64,000 nt of DNA from Halopseudomonas pelagia (GCF_009497895.1 NZ_CP033116.1:2046001-2110000); one strand, 5' to 3'. Shown: positions 1 to 10,063, counted from the stretch's first letter. Numbers and translations are program-made. Notes: generated from the letters alone by a model not told the origin.

Positions 1-1
1 G

Positions 2-2527
2 GCGTTCAACGCCAATGTCGTGAGTACCGTGCTTGCCGGAGAAACGCTGTCCTACCGCGATATCGAATTCACCTTGCAGCGTGGAGGCATACCAGAACCT
101 GTTTGGATGGACCTGGACTACTCACCGATAGTAGGCGCGGGCGGAGATCCTGCGGGCGTGATGGCGATTGTCCGCGAAACCACTGAGAAAATTCTGGCCG
201 CCAGGCAGGTGGTTAATGTCCAGCGACGGCAGCATCAGATGCTGCAACAGATGCCCGGATTTGTCGCAGTGTTGCAGGGGCCGGAGTTTATTTATGAGTA
301 TGTCAATGACGCTTATATCAGGATCTCGCAGCGCACGGACTTCGTTGGCAGGCGCTTTCGGGATGTGTTCCCGGACGTAGCGGAGCAGGGTTTTTATGAA
401 ATGCTCGACCGGGTATACGCCAGTGGCAAGGGCGTGGTCACCCGCAATATGCCGCTGAGACTACGTGGCAGCGATGAAGAGCAGTTTATCGATTTTGTCT
501 TTGAACCCATCCGCGATGGGAGTGGGGCAGTCTCTGGACTGTTTATTGGCGGTTACGAGGTCACCGAAGCCTGCCGTGCGACTCAAGCGTTGAAAGCCAG
601 CGAAGAACGGTTACTGGATCTCAATGCCAATCTCGAGCGCAAGGTCAGTGAGCGTACCCAGGCGCGCAGCCTTAGTTGGCGGGTCAGCCCTGATCTGATG
701 GGCGCCTTGAACGCTGATGGCTACTTCATTACCTCCAACCCGGCCTGGCAGACGATGCTGGGCTGGACCGAGGAAGACCTGGCCGAGTACACCCTGTTTG
801 ACCTGATTCATCCGGACGACATCGCCGCGACCATGCAGGCCTTTAAGGGAAACCTGCAAGGCTCACCGTCAATCCGCTTCCCCAACCGTTATCGTTGCAA
901 GCACGGCGGTTATCGTTGGATCTCCTGGATCGGGGTGCCGGAAGACGGCATGATTTATTGCACTGGCCGCGATATTACTGAGGAAAAGCTGGCAGCGGCT
1001 GAGCGCGATCAGTTGTGGACGCTGTCTGAAGATCTGCTGGCGCGGGCCGATTATGACGGCAATCTTACAGCCGTTAACCCGGCCTGGACCCGGCTGCTGG
1101 GTTGGTCGGAAACCAAACTGCTAACTGACCGCTACGCCGAGATTATCCATCCCGATAATCTGCAGATGGTTATTGAACAGCTCGAGTTGATGGGGCAGAC
1201 CGGGCAGCCAACGCGTTTCGAGAACAGCATTCTCGCAGCTGACGGTGAATGGCGACCGATTGACTGGACGGTATCGCCGGAGCCGGGCGGTACCCATTTC
1301 ATCGCCATCGGCCGGGACCTTACCGAGCATAAAAATCGTGAAAAGGAACTGGTACGCGCTCAGGACGCGTTGCGCCAGGCACATAAAATGGAAGCGGTCG
1401 GCCAATTGACCGGGGGTATCGCCCACGATTTCAACAATTTGCTGGCGGCTATCAGCGGTAGTCTCGAGCTGCTGGAGATGTGCATTAACCAGGGCAAATT
1501 CGACGGTACCGAGCGCTATATCAATTCTGCCCAGGGCGCTTCCCGTCGCGCGGCCGCATTAACGCAGCGGCTCTTGGCTTTTTCACGCAGGCAGACGCTG
1601 GATCCCCGCCCCACTGATTGCAACAGGTTGGTGCAAGGCATGGAGGAGCTTATTCGTCGTAGTGTAGGACCTGAGGTTGACTTGCAATTCGTCAGCGAAC
1701 CGCAGCTCTGGACCACGCTGGTGGATGCATCGCAGTTGGAGAATGCGCTGCTGAATCTGTGTATCAATGGCCGTGATGCCATGGCGCCGCAAGGTGGTGC
1801 GTTGGTGATTGAAACCGCCAACCGCTGGCTCAATCAGCGCGACGCAGCCGTTTTCGATTTGCCCAGTGGGGCTTATGTCTTTCTCAGCGTGACCGACCAC
1901 GGCATTGGCATGACGCCTGAGATCGTCGATAAGGCTTTCGATCCGTTTTTTACCACCAAGCCCTTGGGCCAGGGAACGGGTTTGGGCCTGTCGATGATCC
2001 ATGGCTTTGTCAGGCAGTCCGGGGGCCAGGTCTGGATCCATTCGGAACCGCAGAAAGGCACTACGGTGTGCCTGCACCTGCCGCGCTCCACTGCCACCGC
2101 ATTAGCTGCGGAGCCAAAGCCGGCACTGCCGGGTGTCGGCAGCGGGCAGGGTGAAACGGTGCTGGTCATCGATGATGAGGCCGCGGTACGCATGCTGATG
2201 GTCGAAGTGCTGGAAGATGCCGGCTATCAGACGCTGGCTGCTGAAGACGGGCCTGCGGGCCTGGAAATATTGCGCTCTGCTGCACGCATTGATCTGCTGG
2301 TAACGGATGTTGGTTTGCCGCGCGGTATGAATGGCCGGCAGGTTGCGGATGCGGCGCGTGCGCTGCGGCCCGATTTAAAGGTGTTGTTCGTGACCGGCTA
2401 TGCGGAGAAATCTGCGATGAGCCAGGTTCAGCTTAACGACAGCTTGCAGGTGCTGATCAAGCCATTTCCCATGGCAGCGCTGAGCGGCAAGGTGCGCGAT
2501 ATGATCAGGCAACGGTCGGATCTCTAA
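2..2527 (+). CDS. Hybrid sensor histidine kinase, multi-PAS, 5' end outside window
   Basis: The frame is open to the left edge, so the true start lies upstream; a GTG at 20 is the first internal start-like codon but falls inside a PAS fold. Counting from that GTG, the visible part has the end of one PAS domain (1-60), then three PAS domains (about 70-190, 220-325, 330-440), a HisKA H-box with the phospho-accepting His near 469 (GGIAHDFNNLL), an HATPase_c domain (N-box around NGRDAM, G-box GTGLGLS) and a C-terminal receiver with acidic IDDE and phospho-acceptor Asp near 763 (VTDVG). No membrane segment is visible, so this part acts in the cytoplasm. Family knowledge: such kinases autophosphorylate and pass phosphate to the attached receiver. 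The signal is unknown. Confidence 0.9.
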   Translation, partial: AFNANVVSTVLAGETLSYRDIEFTLQRGGIPEPVWMDLDYSPIVGAGGDPAGVMAIVRETTEKILAARQVVNVQRRQHQMLQQMPGFVAVLQGPEFIYEYVNDAYIRISQRTDFVGRRFRDVFPDVAEQGFYEMLDRVYASGKGVVTRNMPLRLRGSDEEQFIDFVFEPIRDGSGAVSGLFIGGYEVTEACRATQALKASEERLLDLNANLERKVSERTQARSLSWRVSPDLMGALNADGYFITSNPAWQTMLGWTEEDLAEYTLFDLIHPDDIAATMQAFKGNLQGSPSIRFPNRYRCKHGGYRWISWIGVPEDGMIYCTGRDITEEKLAAAERDQLWTLSEDLLARADYDGNLTAVNPAWTRLLGWSETKLLTDRYAEIIHPDNLQMVIEQLELMGQTGQPTRFENSILAADGEWRPIDWTVSPEPGGTHFIAIGRDLTEHKNREKELVRAQDALRQAHKMEAVGQLTGGIAHDFNNLLAAISGSLELLEMCINQGKFDGTERYINSAQGASRRAAALTQRLLAFSRRQTLDPRPTDCNRLVQGMEELIRRSVGPEVDLQFVSEPQLWTTLVDASQLENALLNLCINGRDAMAPQGGALVIETANRWLNQRDAAVFDLPSGAYVFLSVTDHGIGMTPEIVDKAFDPFFTTKPLGQGTGLGLSMIHGFVRQSGGQVWIHSEPQKGTTVCLHLPRSTATALAAEPKPALPGVGSGQGETVLVIDDEAAVRMLMVEVLEDAGYQTLAAEDGPAGLEILRSAARIDLLVTDVGLPRGMNGRQVADAARALRPDLKVLFVTGYAEKSAMSQVQLNDSLQVLIKPFPMAALSGKVRDMIRQRSDL

Positions 2528-2631
2528 AGCTGCTGATAGCAGACCTCCTGTCGGCTGTCGAAAACAAAAGTGGAACGGTTGCTCTGGGGCACAGTCATTA
2601 ACTTACGATGACTACTACTGGAGGACGAGTA

Positions 2632-3024
2632 ATGAATAACCCTTTTGACAAGAATCAGACTCAGAATGTTGGCGAATTCGAGCGTGCGGTTTCTGTATTC
2701 AGCGGCCTGATGCTGGTCGGCAAAGGCGTTCGCCGCGGCGGCTTCAGCGGCATTATACAACTCGCTCTGGGTGGCATGGCACTGGCGCGTGGTTACACCG
2801 GGCATTGCGAAGCCAAGCGGATATTCAACGACACCCTTAATGAAAAGCAAGGGAGTCAAAAGCAAGGCCAGGCTGCTCTTGATCAGCGCTACAGCCATAT
2901 GCCGATGGATTCCGAAGTGCATAGCCCTGATTTTGAAAGCAAGTCGGTTGATTTGCCAGACGCAACGCCCATGGGGAATGAAAATCAGGTTGGCGCGCGC
3001 GGTACTCCTTCCGCTAACAGCTGA
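2632..3024 (+). CDS. Small membrane protein, DUF2892/YgaP-like
   Basis: A 130-residue protein. I chose ATG 2632 because a strong GGAGGA at 2620-2625 lies seven bases upstream; an in-frame ATG at 2608 lacks such a site. The N-terminal half (NVGEFERAVSVFSGLMLVGKGVRRGG, given here only in part as family-like) has the two short hydrophobic stretches and glycine-rich turns typical of DUF2892 inner-membrane proteins; the C-terminal 60 residues are polar and low in complexity. Function is unknown. It stands alone downstream of the hybrid kinase, 104 bases after its stop. A GAAC at 2573 and TCATT at 2595, 16 bases apart, weakly resemble an AlgU-type promoter. Confidence 0.7.
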   Translation: MNNPFDKNQTQNVGEFERAVSVFSGLMLVGKGVRRGGFSGIIQLALGGMALARGYTGHCEAKRIFNDTLNEKQGSQKQGQAALDQRYSHMPMDSEVHSPDFESKSVDLPDATPMGNENQVGARGTPSANS

Positions 3025-3331
3025 TAGATTCTGGCTGCAGGTACGTCGTCAGCGCAATGCTGGTACCTGCACTTCCCCTTGATAGTCTGAATAGCGTTTC
3101 ACCCCCTGCGAGCAGCGATTACGGCTCGCTACCACCCGTTGTTACCCCCATAACATCTAGGTTTATCCTCGAATTGAACCGTTTTGGCCCTTGCATTATC
3201 CGACCTCGCGTTTTTGCTCTAAGCTTTCCTCAGACTTTTGAATGCTTGCTCCAACTAACGATTTTAGTTAGCGTTCTCATTTTTATTCCAATAAGTGATG
3301 TTCGTCTTAGCTTCAGGGAAATTAATGGAAT
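3025..3331. other. Intergenic region with a 9-bp inverted repeat
   Basis: About 300 bases without a gene. A perfect 9-bp inverted repeat (TGCAGGTAC at 3036-3044 and its complement at 3063-3071, 18-nt loop) begins 12 bases after the upstream stop; it lacks a T-run, so it is at best a weak terminator. The rest is relatively AT-rich and presumably holds the promoter of the GGDEF-EAL gene, but I see no clear promoter. Confidence 0.4.
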
Positions 3332-5206
3332 ATGGATGCAGACGTTAAAAAGGATGAAAAAGTGCATGGATCCTACCGCCCGAGCATTCAGCGGCTGACG
3401 CACATTGCTGATTTGTTATGTATTGTTTTGCTGGTGATTGGGGGCCGCGCGGTAGCACTCGGCGGTGAGCTGGACATACTGCTTTCAACGTTGGGCGTGG
3501 TAGCTGCACTGGTAGGGCGTTATCTGATTCAACGCGAACGAACAGAGCTGGCAGTGCCTCTGCTGTTGGGCGTCATGATGGTACTGGTCAGCGTATCAAT
3601 GGTGGTCAATCAGGGACTGTTTAGCGGTGCATTGCTGTCCTATCCATGCCTGCTTATCGCGGCGGGCATGCTGGCGTCGCGTCGGGTATTTCTCGGCTTG
3701 TTGGTCAGCATGCTGGGCATGGTGGCGCTCATTACCTGGATATCGCTTAACGGTATGCACACCTATGTGGCTGTGCCCCATGGGCCTGGTCGTATGCTGG
3801 TGGTCAGCTCGTTGCTGGTGCTGGGCGCTGTCGCCATATGGTTACTGGCCAACGATTTACATCATGCCCGTGAAAATCTCGACCATGAAATCTTCCAGTT
3901 GGAAAACTCCCAAGCCAGCCTCAATTATCTGGCGCAGCATGACCCACTGACAGATCTCCCCAATCGCTCACTGATTGAGGAGCGGGTTGGTAATGCCATC
4001 AACCGCGCCAGACAGTCGGGCAAAATGGTCGCGTTGCTGTTTCTGGATCTGGATCATTTCAAGATAATCAATGACTCCCTCGGGCATATTGCCGGCGACC
4101 AGTTGCTGCGTGAAATTGCCTCGCGGCTGAAGAAGGTGGTCAGGGGGGGCGATTCTGTGAGCCGGCAAGGTGGTGACGAGTTTCTTATCGTTCTTGCCGA
4201 GGTCGACAGCGTCGATGCGATGACCGCGGTGTTACTACGTATTCAGACGCTGGTAGCGCAGCCGCTGACCCTGCAGGATATGGAACTGGTGGTGTCCCTT
4301 TCGATCGGTATTTCGGTCTACCCGCAAGACGGCGACGATTTTGGCACCTTGCTGAAAAAAGCGGACACGGCGATGTATCAGGCCAAGTCTGCCGGTCGCA
4401 ATGCGTATCGGTTGTTCAGTGACGAAATGAGCGCGGACACCTATGCGCGGCTGGGAATGGAGCAGGATCTGCGCCAGGCGCTGGTGCGTAATGAGTTCGA
4501 ACTGCATTACCAGCCTATTGTGGATATGCGGGACGGGCGTGTGGTTGCGGTGGAGGCATTGCTGCGCTGGCGCCACCCCGAGCGCGGCATGGTCGGGCCG
4601 GATGCTTTTATTCAGGTGGCCGAGCAGTCAGGTCTCATCGTTGAGATGGGTATCTGGGTATTACAGCAAGCGTGCCAGCAGATGGTCATCTGGCAGGGTG
4701 AAGGCCTGCCCGAGGTGTTGATATCGGTCAATCTGTCCGCGGTGCAGATGCATCGCGGCGATCTGGAACAGTCAGTGCGCGATGCGCTGCAACGTACCGG
4801 ACTGAAAGCTTCCCTGTTGGAGCTGGAGCTGACCGAATCGATGCTGCTGCATGACTCCGAGGCGTCTATCCTGCTCTTGCAGCGCCTGAAGCAGTTGGGC
4901 GTCAAGTTGGCTATTGATGATTTTGGTACCGGTTATTCCAACCTGTCTTACCTGCAGCGTTTTCAGGTGGATCGTTTGAAAATCGACCGTTCTTTCGTGC
5001 AGTCGATCATCAGCAATGAGCAAAATCGAGCGATAGTAACGGCCATCATACAAATGGCGCACAGCCTTGAGCTGGAAACCACCGCCGAGGGTATTGAAGA
5101 CGAAGCAACTCGGCAGCTACTGGCGGCGCTAGGCTGTGATTGCGGCCAGGGCTACCTGTTTTCCAGGCCGGTGTCGGCGTCAAAATTCATGGCCCAGGTT
5201 CGATAG
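3332..5206 (+). CDS. Membrane GGDEF-EAL protein (c-di-GMP synthesis/degradation)
   Basis: A 624-residue protein. Residues about 20-180 hold five or six hydrophobic segments, followed by a short coiled linker, a GGDEF domain (about 200-360) and an EAL domain (about 375-620). The cyclase signature is intact (GGDEF) and is preceded by an RxxD inhibitory site (RGGD, five residues upstream). The phosphodiesterase residues also look intact: EAL in VEALLRW, ELTES, the IDDFGTG metal-binding loop, KIDRSF and the AEGIE glutamate. Both activities are therefore possible; which dominates cannot be told from sequence. It probably senses something through the unclassified membrane domain. It converges on the antiporter gene, with only 14 bases between them. 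Confidence 0.9.
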   Translation: MDADVKKDEKVHGSYRPSIQRLTHIADLLCIVLLVIGGRAVALGGELDILLSTLGVVAALVGRYLIQRERTELAVPLLLGVMMVLVSVSMVVNQGLFSGALLSYPCLLIAAGMLASRRVFLGLLVSMLGMVALITWISLNGMHTYVAVPHGPGRMLVVSSLLVLGAVAIWLLANDLHHARENLDHEIFQLENSQASLNYLAQHDPLTDLPNRSLIEERVGNAINRARQSGKMVALLFLDLDHFKIINDSLGHIAGDQLLREIASRLKKVVRGGDSVSRQGGDEFLIVLAEVDSVDAMTAVLLRIQTLVAQPLTLQDMELVVSLSIGISVYPQDGDDFGTLLKKADTAMYQAKSAGRNAYRLFSDEMSADTYARLGMEQDLRQALVRNEFELHYQPIVDMRDGRVVAVEALLRWRHPERGMVGPDAFIQVAEQSGLIVEMGIWVLQQACQQMVIWQGEGLPEVLISVNLSAVQMHRGDLEQSVRDALQRTGLKASLLELELTESMLLHDSEASILLLQRLKQLGVKLAIDDFGTGYSNLSYLQRFQVDRLKIDRSFVQSIISNEQNRAIVTAIIQMAHSLELETTAEGIEDEATRQLLAALGCDCGQGYLFSRPVSASKFMAQVR

Positions 5207-5220
5207 GCTCGAAGAGCCGA

Positions 5221-6942
5221 TCAATTCGGTTCGGGGATCAGGCCAATGGTGACGATTCTGGAGTCGATCATGTCGCGTACGGTCAAGATCACACCGTCCA
5301 GCGTAACCGATGTGCCGATTTGCACTTCTCGCAGCTCTTCGGACATCGACTGGCGTACCAACGCCTCCAGCGTCAGCAAGTCATCCGCGGCGAGGATGAT
5401 GCCGTAGGAAGAGCGAATGTCGTCCACCGTGGTTGAGCCTTTCAGGCGCAGTTCGCTGCCGGGTAGTTCGTTGCGAGAAGCCTCCAACGCCTGGGAAAAG
5501 ACCGAATCGACAAAGGGCCTGGTTTCCGGACGCAGCACCACAAACAGGTGATCGCCAGCCTGCAGCGCAGTCGAGCCGCGGGGTGGGATGACCAGACTCT
5601 TGCGGGTGATCATCGCTACCACGGTGCCATCCGGCAACGCCATCTGCGACAGTCTGCGGCCCACTGCACGACCATTGGCGCCCAGTGTGTACTCGACAAT
5701 ATCCGCATCCACATCGCCAAGTGCGGTAATTTCCAGTGTCGCCGCTGGAGTGGCCGGCGGCTTTTCCGTCAGCCCCAGTTTGCGTGCCACCCAGGGTAGG
5801 GTGGAGCCCTGGATCGTGGCAGAGATCAACACCACGAAGAACACCACGTTGAAGATCAGCTCTGCGCCGGGTAGCCCAAACATCAGCGGAAATATTGCCA
5901 GGATAATCGGTACCGAACCGCGCAGCCCGACCCAGGATACCAAGGCCATTTCAGCTTTTTTAAAGCCGAATAGCGCGAGTATGGGCACCACTGCCAGCGG
6001 CCGGGCGACCAGCACCAGCACGGCAGCGATCACCAGCCCCTCACGCCAGACCTCAAACAGTGATGGCGGATTGATCAGCAGGCCGAGTACCACGAACATG
6101 GTGATCTGGCTAAGCCAGGCCAGCCCGTCATGAAACAGAAAGGTACTGCGCTGGAACACGAAGCGGCTATTGCCGATCACTACCCCGGCAAGGAATATCG
6201 CCAGAAAGCCACTGCCGTTCAGGTTCGCTGCCAGACCGAACGCAAACAAGCCACAGGCTGCCACCATTACCGGGTAGAGGCCGGAAGCAACAAGGTGGAT
6301 ACGGTTGATGATCTGCACCGATGCCCAGCCCACGCCCAGACCCACCGCAGCGCCCACTCCCATTTGCAGCAGAAACATCTGCAGCAGCCCCACGCCGGGC
6401 TGCATGTCATTGACCAGTATTTCCAGCAAGCCAACGGTCAGGAAGATGGCCATCGGATCGTTCGAGGCGCTTTCTATTTCCAGGGTCGCCTTCAAGCGTT
6501 CGCGAATATGGATGCCAGCATTACGCAGCAGCGAGAATACGGCGGCAGCATCGGTTGAACCGACGATCGCGCCCAGCAGCAACCCCTCCATGATCGGCAG
6601 GTCCAGCACATAGGCGGCCGCCACGCCGGTCACCGCCGCCGTTATCAGTACGCCCACGGTGGCCAGCAGGGATGCCGGCTTCCAGACTTTCTTGATCGAC
6701 GCCGTGGGGGTTTGCAGCCCACCGTCAAATAGAATAATCGCCAGCGCCAGGGTGCCCAGTGCATGGGCTGCGCCTGGGCTATTGAAGCTGACACCGCCGA
6801 TGCCCGCGTCACCGGCGAGCATGCCGATCAGCAGGAACAGCACCAGCACTGGCAGCCCCAGGCGCGCCGAGAGTTTGCTTGATGCTATGCCAAACAGAAT
6901 CAGTATCGCAGCCAGAAGAATCAATTGGTCAATCAGGAACAT
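5221..6942 (-). CDS. nhaP2: K+/H+ antiporter, NhaP2/CvrA type
   Basis: A 573-residue protein starting at ATG 6942, supported by GAGGT upstream; a longer frame to 6975 has no such support. Residues 1-390 form about 12 membrane segments of the Na+/H+ exchanger (CPA1) fold, with the acidic transport segment GSTDAAAVFSLL. A TrkA_C (RCK_C) regulatory domain follows (about 405-490), then a CorC_HlyC-type domain to the C terminus. This three-part order is characteristic of NhaP2/CvrA, which exchanges cytoplasmic K+ for H+ in the inner membrane and protects against excess K+ or osmotic shifts. It is separated from secDF by a hairpin that probably ends the secDF transcript, so it is likely expressed alone. 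Confidence 0.92.
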   Translation of the reverse strand: MFLIDQLILLAAILILFGIASSKLSARLGLPVLVLFLLIGMLAGDAGIGGVSFNSPGAAHALGTLALAIILFDGGLQTPTASIKKVWKPASLLATVGVLITAAVTGVAAAYVLDLPIMEGLLLGAIVGSTDAAAVFSLLRNAGIHIRERLKATLEIESASNDPMAIFLTVGLLEILVNDMQPGVGLLQMFLLQMGVGAAVGLGVGWASVQIINRIHLVASGLYPVMVAACGLFAFGLAANLNGSGFLAIFLAGVVIGNSRFVFQRSTFLFHDGLAWLSQITMFVVLGLLINPPSLFEVWREGLVIAAVLVLVARPLAVVPILALFGFKKAEMALVSWVGLRGSVPIILAIFPLMFGLPGAELIFNVVFFVVLISATIQGSTLPWVARKLGLTEKPPATPAATLEITALGDVDADIVEYTLGANGRAVGRRLSQMALPDGTVVAMITRKSLVIPPRGSTALQAGDHLFVVLRPETRPFVDSVFSQALEASRNELPGSELRLKGSTTVDDIRSSYGIILAADDLLTLEALVRQSMSEELREVQIGTSVTLDGVILTVRDMIDSRIVTIGLIPEPN

Positions 6943-6964
6943 GCGTGGTCTTACCTCGTTGAAA

Positions 6965-6999
6965 ACGGCCGCCACCCAGCGGGCTAGAGGGTGGCGGTG
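6965..6999 (-). terminator. Probable terminator after secDF
   Basis: A perfect 9-bp stem (6969-6977 with 6989-6997, 11-nt loop) lies just after the secDF stop. Read on the minus strand it is followed, three bases later, by four Ts. The short T-run makes it a moderate intrinsic terminator. Confidence 0.5.
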
Positions 7000-7003
7000 C
7001 GCG

Positions 7004-9526
7004 TTAGGGTATCAGGTCCAGCTCTTTTCTGATTTGTTCTGCACTGGGGCGTAACTGTGCGCCGCCCTTATGCATCCGCCACTGGCCCAGGTAAAACAGA
7101 ATGGGGGCGGCAATCAGTATTGACGAGCTGGTACCCACGACAATGCCGAACAGCATGGGTAGCGCGAAGCTGGCTACGGCTGCGCCGCCGGCTATGGCCA
7201 TGGGCAGCAGCGCGAGAAAGGTGGTCAGTGAGGTGAACACCGTGCGGGTCAGCGTCGAGGTGATGCTCTCGTTGAGCAGTTGCAAAAGCGGCTTGTCGGG
7301 CGTGAGACGCAGGTTTTCCCGTACCCGGTCGAATACCACGACCTTGTCATTGATCGAATAACCGATCAACGCCAGCAGGGCGGCCACCGCCGTGAGGTTG
7401 AATTCGACGCCAGCGAGAACAAAAAAGCCTATGGTCTTGGTCAGATCCAGTGCAATGGTCAGCGTTGCGGCCAGGGCGAAGTGGTACTCAAAGCGGATCC
7501 ATAGATACACCAGCATGCCGGCTGCGGCCAACAGCACTGCCATGATACTGGCCTGGACAAAGTCGCCGCTGACCTTGGGGCCAACCATCTCCACTCTGGG
7601 GAAGCTGGCATCTGCGGCCAGTTCGGTAACCGCCTGTTTCAGTGTTTCCACTGGCGCGCCTGAGGCTACCTGCTCAGCCCCCTGCATCGGCAGGCGGACC
7701 AGATACTGGCCTGCGTCACCCGACTCCTGGATGGTAGCCTGGCCTAGACCATGTTCCTGCAGGCTGGTGCGCAACTGCTCTACCGTGGCGTCAGGTGCCT
7801 GCACTTCCACCAGAGTGCCGCCAGTGAAATCGATGCCATAGTCCAGCCCCGGGCCAAAAAACAGTGCCAGTGAGCCAACCGAGAGTACCAGGGACAGCAT
7901 CAGACCCATTACCCGGCCCCGCATCAGATTCAAACTGCCGCTGGTGAGTTTGTCGAGCCGCCTGATGCCGGATATCACCAATGGCCGGCGGCCCATACGC
8001 CGCACGCGCCATTCCATCAGCAGCCGGGTTACTGCAATGGCGGTGAACATTGACGTCAGCAAGCCGATGCCTATGGTTACCGCAAAGCCCTTGACCGGGC
8101 CATTGCCGAACAGGAACAGCAAGCTGACAGCTATCAGCGTAGTGGCGTTGGAGTCCAGAATGGTGCTGTAAGCGCGGCTGAAGCCCTCGCTCATGGCGCC
8201 AAAGGCGGACTTGCCGTTACGGGTTTCCTCGCGGATGCGCTCGTTGATCAGGATATTGGCATCCACCGCCATGCCGATACTCAGAATGATACCGGCGATG
8301 CCGGGCAGAGTGAGTGTGGCCCCCAGCAGGCTAAGTATGCCGAAAATCAAGCCGACGTTGATGCTCAGGCCCACGCAGGCGATAAAACCCCAGCGGCCGT
8401 AAACCGCCAACATGAAGCAGATAACCAGCAGCGCGCCGAATACCCCGGTACTGATGCCCATGGCGATCGCGTCGCTCCCCAGGTCCGGCCCGACAGTGCG
8501 CTCCTCGATGACTTTCAGCGGAGCGGGAAGGGCGCCGGCGCGCAGCAGCAGAGCCAGATTGCTGGCTTCACTGGCGCTGAATGCGCCGCTGATTTCACCA
8601 CTGCCGCCAGCGATTACACCGCGGATTACAGGTGCGGTGATGACCTTCTGATCCAGCACTATGGCCAGCGGCCGGCCGATGTTGGCACGGGTCATGTCTC
8701 CGAACAGATCGGTCCCTTCGCGGTCCAGCTTGAAATTGACCACCGGTTGCCCGGAGTCGGGATTGAATGCCAACTGGGCATCGCGAATATGCTTGCCCTC
8801 CATGGCTACCTGCTCCTCCAGCTCATAGGCTGTGCCTTGCGCCTGATCTTCAAGGGTAAAGACCTGCCGCGATTTGCCGTTTGCCGCCCAGTGAAAGGTC
8901 ATTTTTGCAGTCGTACCCAGTAACTGACGTATCTCCTGCGGATTCGCCACACCGGGCATCTGCACCAGAATGCCGTCGGCGCCCTGGCGGGTAATGCTGG
9001 GCTCTACCAGCCCGGTTTCATCCAGGCGGCGACGCACCACTTCCAGGCTGCGATCTACTGCATCACCGGTCAGCGCCTCGCGGTGCGCGTCAGTCATGCG
9101 CAATATCCATTGGTTCTTGTTCTGCGCCTCTTCCAGCGTAAACCGGGTGCCGGGCTCTCCGGGTTGCGAATTAAGTGACAGGGCAATGCGCTTTAAATCA
9201 GGGTTGTCGCGCGTATGTCTGACCGCGATCTGGACTGATTCGATTGAGGCCGCCGGCTGGGTAAAAGCAATGCGCTCCTTGCGCAGGGCGGCGGTCAGAT
9301 CATTGGCCAACTGCTGGTTATCGTTGCGCAGCAGCTCGCGGGTATCGACCTCCAGCAGCAGATGCGATCCACCGCGCAGATCCAGGCCAAGCGCCAGACT
9401 GTTATCGGCATACCAGCTGGGTAGTTGTTGTAACACTGAAGTGGGCAGCACATTGGGCAGGGCGCATAGCAGCCCGAACAGCATTATCAGGCCGTAAAGC
9501 ACGGCCCGTGAAGACAAAGATTTCAT
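7004..9526 (-). CDS. secDF: Fused protein translocase subunit SecD-SecF
   Basis: An 840-residue single chain. The N-terminal half is SecD: one membrane segment, the GLDLRGG motif (about 47-53), a shortened periplasmic P1 region and five membrane helices (about 355-510). The C-terminal half is SecF: a new membrane segment, the DYGIDFTGG motif (about 563-571), a periplasmic loop and five helices. SecDF uses the proton gradient to pull exported proteins through SecYEG. E. coli and P. aeruginosa encode SecD and SecF separately next to yajC; here they are one gene with no yajC or tgt beside it. I infer a second, fused paralogue, possibly with a specialised export role, but other secD/secF genes lie outside view. 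Confidence 0.93.
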   Translation of the reverse strand: MKSLSSRAVLYGLIMLFGLLCALPNVLPTSVLQQLPSWYADNSLALGLDLRGGSHLLLEVDTRELLRNDNQQLANDLTAALRKERIAFTQPAASIESVQIAVRHTRDNPDLKRIALSLNSQPGEPGTRFTLEEAQNKNQWILRMTDAHREALTGDAVDRSLEVVRRRLDETGLVEPSITRQGADGILVQMPGVANPQEIRQLLGTTAKMTFHWAANGKSRQVFTLEDQAQGTAYELEEQVAMEGKHIRDAQLAFNPDSGQPVVNFKLDREGTDLFGDMTRANIGRPLAIVLDQKVITAPVIRGVIAGGSGEISGAFSASEASNLALLLRAGALPAPLKVIEERTVGPDLGSDAIAMGISTGVFGALLVICFMLAVYGRWGFIACVGLSINVGLIFGILSLLGATLTLPGIAGIILSIGMAVDANILINERIREETRNGKSAFGAMSEGFSRAYSTILDSNATTLIAVSLLFLFGNGPVKGFAVTIGIGLLTSMFTAIAVTRLLMEWRVRRMGRRPLVISGIRRLDKLTSGSLNLMRGRVMGLMLSLVLSVGSLALFFGPGLDYGIDFTGGTLVEVQAPDATVEQLRTSLQEHGLGQATIQESGDAGQYLVRLPMQGAEQVASGAPVETLKQAVTELAADASFPRVEMVGPKVSGDFVQASIMAVLLAAAGMLVYLWIRFEYHFALAATLTIALDLTKTIGFFVLAGVEFNLTAVAALLALIGYSINDKVVVFDRVRENLRLTPDKPLLQLLNESITSTLTRTVFTSLTTFLALLPMAIAGGAAVASFALPMLFGIVVGTSSSILIAAPILFYLGQWRMHKGGAQLRPSAEQIRKELDLIP

Positions 9527-9584
9527 GCGTAATCCTCGACACTAACGTCGTAGTTTTAGAACTTACGGGTGTGGTGAGCTGGGA

Positions 9585-9986
9585 TTACACAGAGGGTGGT
9601 GCGCGCGGAGCCTGCTGGAAGAGGTTGCCATGGTAGGAACTGAGAACGGCTCTAGGCGCCGTTAAACCGGGAAGGGGTAGTGGCGGATGCAACGTAAAAA
9701 GCTGCGTCGCAATGGCTAGCCATTGGGGGGCCGGATCGCCGTCATCACCGAGCAGGTCAGCTGCACGCGGCAGAATACGAGCTGGATCGCTGTTCCCGGC
9801 AAAAACAAAGTGCTCTATCTGGCTGACATAACCAGAGCCGACTACCGCTTTGGCGCCGAAGGAAGCCGAGTTGATGCACAGGGCCAATCCCACAAACAGC
9901 AGCCACAGCAACGGCAGCCTGGCCAGTGCCGAGACTGGGGCTGGATTGCGGGGACCTGGTGTAAGGGCTCTGGACATGCAGGGCAT
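9585..9986 (-). CDS. Small hydrophobic protein, DUF2946-like
   Basis: A 133-residue protein with one clear hydrophobic N-terminal segment (LLWLLFVGLALCI, about 27-39) that could be a signal anchor, and a C-terminal proline-rich end (APRAPP). This layout and ending resemble short DUF2946-type proteins common in pseudomonads, but the match is by eye. An internal ATG at 9977 is an alternative start; neither has a good Shine-Dalgarno site. Function is unknown. It lies 58 bases upstream of secDF on the same strand, so the two could be co-transcribed. Confidence 0.45.
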   Translation of the reverse strand: MPCMSRALTPGPRNPAPVSALARLPLLWLLFVGLALCINSASFGAKAVVGSGYVSQIEHFVFAGNSDPARILPRAADLLGDDGDPAPQWLAIATQLFTLHPPLPLPGLTAPRAVLSSYHGNLFQQAPRAPPSV

Positions 9987-10063
9987 TCCGAATGTTGAGC
10001 GGCAAGTGTGGGGGCGGCTTGTCAGTTAGTCAACGCTTCTGCCTGCCCAGCTAGCGGGGAGGC

